Below the pieces are notes generated by a model that was not told the origin of the DNA, did no database searches, and saw only the letters and a program-made list of their open reading frames with translations. DNA of 61,355 nt. Source: a virus. The position numbers and the translations under genes are program-made. The DNA is taken from positions 1 to 61,355 of the IMG/VR virus record IMGVR_UViG_3300037180_000072. The stretch is one strand, 5' to 3'. Every line of letters starts with the position of its first letter. The first letter of the stretch is position 1. Of this stretch, positions 56,098 to 61,355 are shown piece after piece.

Positions 56098-58011
56098 TTA
56101 ACCGCACACGATCCCGGACCCGCATCCTCCATCCGAATAGTCGTCACTTGGCTGCGCCGATTCGTTCAATTTCCGCAGCCAATTCGCGGTCGTGACGATT
56201 TGCGGTGGGTTCTCGAATTGGTACCCTGTCGGAACCGTAACCACCATCCCCAAGCAATCCGCAAAATCGTCATGGCGCCCCAACTTCGGCCATTTCACAA
56301 GCTGCTGTACCAGTGTCGCGTAGCCTGGCATGCCGCCGTAGAGCCATAAACGCTGGTTTCCGAGCGGGCCTTTTATCGAACCGATGCGCGTTAGCTTGGC
56401 GTTGTTGGTTTGAGGTATTTTTTCCCACTGAAGAGGGATTCTTTGAATGCCTTTTTCTGCGGCATACGTGGTGATCACATTGTTATAGGCTTCCCACCCG
56501 CTAAACCTTTCGTAAAATATGTAGTCAGGCCGGTGTTTCAGCAGTACGTTGACTGTATTTTCTGCAACTTGCTGAGAGTCCCAGTGGCCGAAGAGGCAAT
56601 CAAAGACATAGATGCGTCCTTGGAAGACGCGGCACACAAACAGCACTGAATTATCCCGGCCTGCTTGAGCCACGTAGGCTAAATCTCCGACCACGAAAGT
56701 TTTTGATTGTGAGTACGGTGGAATTTGAGTTAACTCGTGTAAAGTTTGGCCGCCGATGAGTGTTTCGGTGAAAGTTTGGGCACCTTCCGCGATAGGTAGG
56801 TTGCAGTATTGACAAGCGAAGAATTCCTCCCCCAGCCTAATTTTTTCACCCTCAAGAAACTCCAGCGTATGCCCGATGGACCGACCGTCCAATGTTCGCG
56901 TTTGCGGAAACAGAACACCCTTCGAACCGTTGGTTTGAAACCCTGGACAATTGCACCCAGATACAGTGCATGGCGGCTGACTTACATTTTTTTCGTAGTC
57001 ATGGTACACGTCGGTGTGCGGGCAATTGGCGCAACCATGCGACCAGCAATCTCGAATCGAGAATTTCCAGATGGTGCGCCCAATTAACTGCCCTTCTTCT
57101 TTGGCCGCATCCTGAATTCTTTCGTAGGTGTCGCCGAAACTGTATCGCGTGCCCGTTACGACAATGAATCCGCTAGGCTCAAGTAGCGGGCAAATGCTGA
57201 GATAGTCCTCGTAGCACTTTTCCAGAGTTTTTACGCTGCGGAAGTTTTGCTCGTTTACCAAGTCGTCGATGTAGATGAGGTCAAAGTGCGATCCCGCTTT
57301 AACCGACTTCGCAGTAGAAATTGCAAACGTAGGTTCGGCGAAAATATCACTGGTGCGCGCGGGTACAGTGAACTCGTGAGCGTTGCCCATTTTGCATAAT
57401 TCATCTGACCACGCACGAGGATCGAGATCGTCCTGAATTTGTCGATTTCTGACACTTTTCAGACAAAACTCAGGAAATAGAAATTTGAAACGATCCGTAG
57501 GTCGCTCGAACACCCGTTTCACGCGGGCCAATTGGCGCTTGGCAAGCTGGTCTCCGCCGGTCAGGAAACAAATACGCACATTGGGATAGTTCAGGATGGT
57601 TTGAACGATGTCCACAACGATGGCCGAAGTCTTAAAGAGCCCCCTGCTCCACAGTATCATTCTTTTCTTGGTCAGTACGTCCAGGTCGGACAGAACAAGA
57701 CCCTCCCCTGGCCGCTTCTGCAAAAACCGGCTGAACAATTGCGAGTGAGGATCGTTTTGAAAATCCATCCCAAGGATCGGGATGTGCTCTTTCGGTTTGT
57801 CTGGTTCGGCACCCTCGTCGTCTACATACCCACTCAAGTACAAGTGCCAGCGCAGACACTTATACCTTTCCCGGAACCATTTCTTCTTTTTTTCTTCGGG
57901 CCAGCCCTCGAAGAATTTTAGAAATTTTTTGGGAAAATTAGCAAGGGCTACCGAGTCCCGGTATTTTTGCAGAAGAATGGGATCGACTTCGAAGATGGGA
58001 TTCGTAGGCAT
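56098..58011 (-). CDS. Terminase large subunit
   Basis: Protein of 637 residues. Degenerate Walker A WSRGLFKTSAIVVD (about 123-136), Walker B DLIYIDDLVNEQNF, motif III-like GFIVVTGTRYSFGDTYE, then the RNase H-like nuclease with FVVGDLAYVAQAGRDNSVLFVC (first Asp), FYERFSGWEAYNNVITTYA and a late RHDDFADCLGMVV (acidic end). A Cys-rich insert (CANCPHTDVYHDY ... CTVSGCNCPGF) in the middle is unusual and may bind zinc. It packages and cuts the DNA. No small subunit was recognised. Confidence 0.92.
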   Translation of the reverse strand: MPTNPIFEVDPILLQKYRDSVALANFPKKFLKFFEGWPEEKKKKWFRERYKCLRWHLYLSGYVDDEGAEPDKPKEHIPILGMDFQNDPHSQLFSRFLQKRPGEGLVLSDLDVLTKKRMILWSRGLFKTSAIVVDIVQTILNYPNVRICFLTGGDQLAKRQLARVKRVFERPTDRFKFLFPEFCLKSVRNRQIQDDLDPRAWSDELCKMGNAHEFTVPARTSDIFAEPTFAISTAKSVKAGSHFDLIYIDDLVNEQNFRSVKTLEKCYEDYLSICPLLEPSGFIVVTGTRYSFGDTYERIQDAAKEEGQLIGRTIWKFSIRDCWSHGCANCPHTDVYHDYEKNVSQPPCTVSGCNCPGFQTNGSKGVLFPQTRTLDGRSIGHTLEFLEGEKIRLGEEFFACQYCNLPIAEGAQTFTETLIGGQTLHELTQIPPYSQSKTFVVGDLAYVAQAGRDNSVLFVCRVFQGRIYVFDCLFGHWDSQQVAENTVNVLLKHRPDYIFYERFSGWEAYNNVITTYAAEKGIQRIPLQWEKIPQTNNAKLTRIGSIKGPLGNQRLWLYGGMPGYATLVQQLVKWPKLGRHDDFADCLGMVVTVPTGYQFENPPQIVTTANWLRKLNESAQPSDDYSDGGCGSGIVCG

Positions 58012-58047
58012 GGCTCGGGCTGCTCCCCTCGCGCGGGTAAGAAGAAA

Positions 58048-58272
58048 TTATTTTCCGATTCCGGCGGTCAACTTATTGGTCGCGTAGTGAATCGTACTGA
58101 ATGTCGTTATCCCAGCGAACGTAACCGCGTCCGGCCACAGGTGGGTGTGGATAAGCATGTACCAAACCCAACTGATGGACGCCAAAGTGCAAATTGCACT
58201 CAGCGCTCGGGCAGAACTGGGATCAAAATCGGGCGATCCCTCGGAAAATGCTTTCGCCAACCACGTAAACAC
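58048..58272 (-). CDS. Holin-like small membrane protein
   Basis: Protein of 74 residues starting at GTG after AGAGGA. Two hydrophobic helices (ALSAICTLASISWVWYMLI and AVTFAGITTFSTIHYA) and a short basic end KLTAGIGK. The FTWLAKAFSEG start with a conserved SSAR segment resembles small phage holin-type proteins. The endolysin is far away (25.4 kb), so the link is not positional. Confidence 0.55.
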   Translation of the reverse strand: MFTWLAKAFSEGSPDFDPSSARALSAICTLASISWVWYMLIHTHLWPDAVTFAGITTFSTIHYATNKLTAGIGK

Positions 58273-58281
58273 GACTCGGTT

Positions 58282-58306
58282 CCTCTAATATGGTTGGATA
58301 AGTCTT
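58282..58306 (-). promoter_or_regulatory. Late promoter-like motif, copy 12
   Basis: Minus-strand AAGACTT, ATCCAAC, CATATTAGAGG. It lies between the stop at 58316 and the holin-like GTG at 58272, and leads the terminase unit. Confidence 0.75.
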
Positions 58307-58315
58307 TTTACGAGT

Positions 58316-59182
58316 TTAGTTGACGGATATAGTGGCCGCCGGTCCCAAAACATATGCGGTCCCGCCCGGCACAAGCGCGGCAGCCTGGCAGGAAGTGGTG
58401 CCCGATGGTATCGGCTGCATCAGATAGCTTGACGCGGTAAAAGGTGCGCCATTCACCAAAATTGATGGGCCGCCGGGCAGGCTACAATACAAATTGAAGA
58501 GCGTGCCCGTGGGAAACGGATTAGCGATGCTGGCGACCGGGTTGACCGTGATGGTCAAGGTAGGCGCAACGGGCGGCGGTGCCGTGGTAACAGTGAAAGG
58601 TACCCCGACAGATGTAACCGATGGTGACGATCCCGTCAATTCGTTGGAGAATACCGAGGTGCCTGTCGCCACCACGACTCCCCCAGACATACACCCGCCA
58701 GGGGGACACGAACTTGTCACGGCATACACGTAAGCAAAGCCGTTAGGGGTGGTCACGACGACATTTCCGGTTATGGCTCCGATGGGCACGGTTACGACGA
58801 TAGACGTAGCACTCCACGATGATACGATGGCCGGGGTGGCGTTGAATGCGACGGTTCCCTGCGCGACGCCGAAACCAGTGCCTGTAATCGTAACCGTCGA
58901 TCCAACGGGCGCAGATGATATACTGAGACTGCTGATCACCGGAGGAACGGAGACCACAGTCGAGTCAGTAAACGTCAGGCCAGGAATTAGCGTAGTGTTG
59001 AGCGGAGTGAAGGCGGATGCGGGCGGGATGGAGCCAGTGTAGATCGCCCGCTCAACCGTGTACCCAGCGATGCCGGGCGTCGGAGAGTTACCCCAATTGA
59101 GCGTGACACTCTGGCCGAACATCACTGGAGTCACGACTAAGCATGCAAGAATTGCAAAGAAAATCTTCGGTACTCGGTTCAT
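58316..59182 (-). CDS. Secreted IPT/TIG-domain protein
   Basis: The start is set at ATG 59182 (GAGGAGCG upstream), beginning signal peptide MNRVPKIFFAILACLVV with a GQ cleavage end. This gives 288 residues. A fibronectin-like region (LNWGNSPTPGIAGYTVERA) is followed by an IPT/TIG domain (PVISSLSISSAPVGSTVTITGTGFGVAQGTVAFN ... GNVVVTTPNG, about 80-160) and a Pro/Thr-rich C-terminus. Likely an exported or virion-displayed adhesion protein. Confidence 0.7.
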   Translation of the reverse strand: MNRVPKIFFAILACLVVTPVMFGQSVTLNWGNSPTPGIAGYTVERAIYTGSIPPASAFTPLNTTLIPGLTFTDSTVVSVPPVISSLSISSAPVGSTVTITGTGFGVAQGTVAFNATPAIVSSWSATSIVVTVPIGAITGNVVVTTPNGFAYVYAVTSSCPPGGCMSGGVVVATGTSVFSNELTGSSPSVTSVGVPFTVTTAPPPVAPTLTITVNPVASIANPFPTGTLFNLYCSLPGGPSILVNGAPFTASSYLMQPIPSGTTSCQAAALVPGGTAYVLGPAATISVN

Positions 59183-59198
59183 ATATCGCTCCTCAGTT

Positions 59199-60308
59199 TT
59201 ACTTAACTGCCAAAATCCCTTCCAGAAATTGATAGCCGTTGGTTTTTGTGAATGTGCCGGAGACGACGCCTGCCGCCGATGCCGTGTAGCCAGCAACTAG
59301 GAACGAAGTGTTGTTCCCCAGCAAACTGGATTGACTCAACACTGAGTAAGGCGTGACCGCCGAATAAGTTTCCGCGGATCCTTCTTGCTGCTGCCCGTAC
59401 AGCACAAGATCGTTTGCGGTTGAAGTTGTAATGTTGCCCGTTGAGCAAGATGTGCAGTTGGTTGTGTTGTTGTTATAGACGGGGTTCATCCCGCCATCGG
59501 GGCCGATTGAGTTGGCTTCGTATGGGAACACGGCGACATTGGCGCTCGCCGAATATTTTGCAGACACTATGCAAGACCCACTCACCGTAATGTTTGCGGA
59601 ATACCACTGGGCCACCGCGCTACTGGATATGGCCCCTACGCCGACAGCGCTGAAGGCTCCGACCGTGGCGGTTCCAGCACATGATGGCGTGGAAATAACC
59701 CCACCGCCTCCTGACGCAATTACTAACACGTACGCTATATTCCCGGCGGTAACATTCAACGGATATGCACAAGACACTGTGCCGCCACTGGTATAGGTGG
59801 AGCAACTTGCGGCCAAGGGATGGGCGAGGGTGGGTTGAACAGGTAACCTAGCGCTCGATGGTTCGTTTACGGTCAGAGACAAACTAATCGGAGGTAGGGG
59901 CGCCGAAGGTGCGGTAGCCGGAATAAAAACTGCAACCGAGCTCGACGGCAAACTCGTGCCCGTGGCGACAACGGAGGTGCCGTTATTGCATCCGTTTGGT
60001 GGGCACGTCACTTCTATTTCGTAAACAAAATTGCCTGGGCCGGAGTTATCCACGTAAGACAATGCCGTGATTGGGGGATTGCCGATTGGCGAGAAGGTTC
60101 CCGGCGCGGAGCAAAAGCCGTTGGAGATTCCCCCACCTGCGGTTGGAGTGCCGCCAGTGACCGCTACGGTACAGGGTGCGCGAAGCGGGATATATCCCGC
60201 AATGCCTGGGGTGACGGACGCGGAATACGTCAGCGTTGCTTGTGCGTGGACCGAGCCCACAATAGCCAAGCTCGTCAGTGCCAACACCAGTGCGCGAAAC
60301 GCTTTCAT
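59199..60308 (-). CDS. Secreted beta-rich protein with signal peptide
   Basis: Protein of 369 residues. MKAFRALVLALTSLAIVGS with HAQ cleavage end is a clear signal peptide. The mature N-terminus (TLTYSASVTPGIAGYIPLRAP) is a paralogue of the start of the protein at 58316. The C-terminal half (about 175-369) is a beta-sandwich domain rich in Ser, Ala, Thr. No enzyme motif. Probably an exported adhesin or part of a surface appendage. Confidence 0.7.
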   Translation of the reverse strand: MKAFRALVLALTSLAIVGSVHAQATLTYSASVTPGIAGYIPLRAPCTVAVTGGTPTAGGGISNGFCSAPGTFSPIGNPPITALSYVDNSGPGNFVYEIEVTCPPNGCNNGTSVVATGTSLPSSSVAVFIPATAPSAPLPPISLSLTVNEPSSARLPVQPTLAHPLAASCSTYTSGGTVSCAYPLNVTAGNIAYVLVIASGGGGVISTPSCAGTATVGAFSAVGVGAISSSAVAQWYSANITVSGSCIVSAKYSASANVAVFPYEANSIGPDGGMNPVYNNNTTNCTSCSTGNITTSTANDLVLYGQQQEGSAETYSAVTPYSVLSQSSLLGNNTSFLVAGYTASAAGVVSGTFTKTNGYQFLEGILAVK

Positions 60309-60318
60309 CGATATTACC

Positions 60319-61355
60319 TCATGGTACGCTTACGAAAAATCCCGTCGCGGGCGCCGGGGTGGACGAGCTAGAGTTGATGATATACGCCGCACTCGCTACT
60401 GATCCGTCACTGTACCCGGTCCCGCCATTTATGGCTTTGACCGTCTCACTCGCGGCGACCGAGATGGCCGTTGAGTAAAGAGTACCAGTTGTGCAGCCAC
60501 TGGTTCCGTTTGTTGCCGGGGTCGCACCATTGACAGTATAGCATATGACTGGTGCGGAACCCGATACACTGATGGTGACGCTTTGGGCACCAGTATAGGT
60601 TCCAGCTACGGGGCTAAAAGTGGGTAACGCTCCGGTACCGTTGATGACATACGCGGCGCTTCCGACCGAGCCGTCTACATAGCCCGTTCCGCCGTTGATT
60701 GCCTTAACGGTTTCACTTGACGCCACCGATATTGCAGTGGTGTACAAAGTGCCGGTGGTGCAGCCCGAGGTGCCGTTCGTCACAGGCGTTGATCCGTTCA
60801 CGGTGTAGCAAATTACCGGCGCGGACCCAGTAACACTGATGGTGACGCTTTGGGTGCCCGTGTAGGTTCCAGCCACGGGACTGAATGTCGGCGTGGCCCC
60901 GGTGGCGTTAATCGTATAAGTGGCGCTGCCGACAGCGCCGTCGAAGTATCCCGTGCCACCATTGATGGCTTTGACGGTCTCGCTGGCGGACACGGAGATT
61001 GCAGTCGTGTATAGCGTGCCTGTAGTGCAGCCGCTGGTTCCGTTGGTCGCCGGAGTTGCGCCGTTGGTGGTGTAGCAAATAACCGGGGCCGATCCGGTTA
61101 CGCTTATCGTAACACTTTGCGTACCAACATACATTCCGCCCACTGGGCTGAATGTCGGTGTAGCACCCACGTTGCCTGCTGGATCGTTCTCGTAAACTCG
61201 CTCATCAAACTGCCGCACATCGGGGAATAGCATCGCGCCGCCCGCGCAGCTACCGGGATTTGAAGCCAGCGCATATTCCACTGACGTAGTAGTGGAAGTT
61301 GTGATAAACACTTCCGCGCCCGTTGGCGTCCCTGCCCCGCTTGTGGCGCACGCGC
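60319..61355 (-). CDS. Chitobiase-C-terminal-like repeat protein (5' end outside window)
   Basis: The frame is open to the right edge; an internal GTG at 61311 is unlikely to be the start because coding continues upstream (ATSGAGTPTGAEVF). Three tandem modules of 89 residues (267-bp period) each read PTFSPV.G.Y.G.QSVTIS, then CY..NG.TP.TNGTSGCT and ETVKAINGGTGY, matching CHB_HEX_C_1-type beta sandwiches. The C-terminus is short. It is related to the tail protein at 6206. The N-terminus is missing, so export signals cannot be judged. Confidence 0.7.
   Translation of the reverse strand, partial: ACATSGAGTPTGAEVFITTSTTTSVEYALASNPGSCAGGAMLFPDVRQFDERVYENDPAGNVGATPTFSPVGGMYVGTQSVTISVTGSAPVICYTTNGATPATNGTSGCTTGTLYTTAISVSASETVKAINGGTGYFDGAVGSATYTINATGATPTFSPVAGTYTGTQSVTISVTGSAPVICYTVNGSTPVTNGTSGCTTGTLYTTAISVASSETVKAINGGTGYVDGSVGSAAYVINGTGALPTFSPVAGTYTGAQSVTISVSGSAPVICYTVNGATPATNGTSGCTTGTLYSTAISVAASETVKAINGGTGYSDGSVASAAYIINSSSSTPAPATGFFVSVP
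60340..61150. repeat. Three tandem 267-bp coding repeats
   Basis: Equivalent positions (for example GGTTCC at 60598 and 60865, and CATTCC at 61132) recur every 267 bases. The repeats diverge mostly at silent positions, so the protein modules are more alike than the DNA. They could recombine and change module number. Confidence 0.75.

Overview
The window is most likely part of the genome of a tailed, podovirus-like double-stranded DNA phage. It has a large terminase, portal, scaffold, major capsid protein, a tail-nozzle-like protein and a pectate-lyase-fold tail spike, and I see no tape measure, sheath or long-tail genes. Almost every gene is read from the minus strand, so transcription runs from high to low coordinates. 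The exceptions are the tail end of a plus-strand gene at the left edge and a plus-strand transcription unit near 25.9 kb. The host is inferred only weakly: several proteins carry exported signal peptides ending in ...AQ or ...GQ and secreted beta-sandwich domains, in a style common in soil Acidobacteriota. No integrase or lysogeny module is visible.

Layout, in the direction of transcription (right to left). (1) 61.4-58.3 kb: three secreted or adhesin-like proteins with signal peptides or repeats. (2) 58.3-47.0 kb: holin-like protein, terminase, portal, scaffold, an intron-interrupted major capsid gene, a head-decoration-like protein, two EndoVII-type HNH genes, small membrane genes, two tRNAs and a histidine phosphatase. 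(3) 47.0-43.5 kb: unknown proteins, an HNH gene, a lipoprotein and a papain-like protease. (4) 43.5-26.4 kb: replication, recombination and nucleotide block with a metallophosphoesterase, RecA, a putative dNTP pyrophosphohydrolase, a 5'-nucleotidase, family A DNA polymerase, Erf annealing protein, SSB, a PD-(D/E)XK nuclease and primase-helicase, followed by small accessory genes and three HNH-type genes. (5) 26.4-25.8 kb: a divergent sigma70-like promoter pair and a putative structured RNA on the plus strand. (6) 25.8-0.1 kb: SleB-like endolysin, unknown genes, three glycosyltransferases, the tail proteins and Ala/Pro-rich candidate ejection proteins.

Two promoter classes fit a temporal programme. 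TTGACA-N17-TA... promoters precede genes in and beside the replication block. A different motif of about 26 bp (AAGACTT, 7 nt, CATA.AT., AGGG) occurs 12 times on the minus strand, only in the structural, lysis and tRNA regions, usually just before a start codon. It looks like the late promoter of a phage polymerase or sigma-like factor not encoded in this window.

The most notable items are the roughly 340-nt plus-strand RNA candidate with back-to-back promoters, a compact group I intron near the 5' end of the major capsid gene, the 12-copy late motif, a CAU-anticodon tRNA with a long variable arm, and an unusual set of exported proteins.
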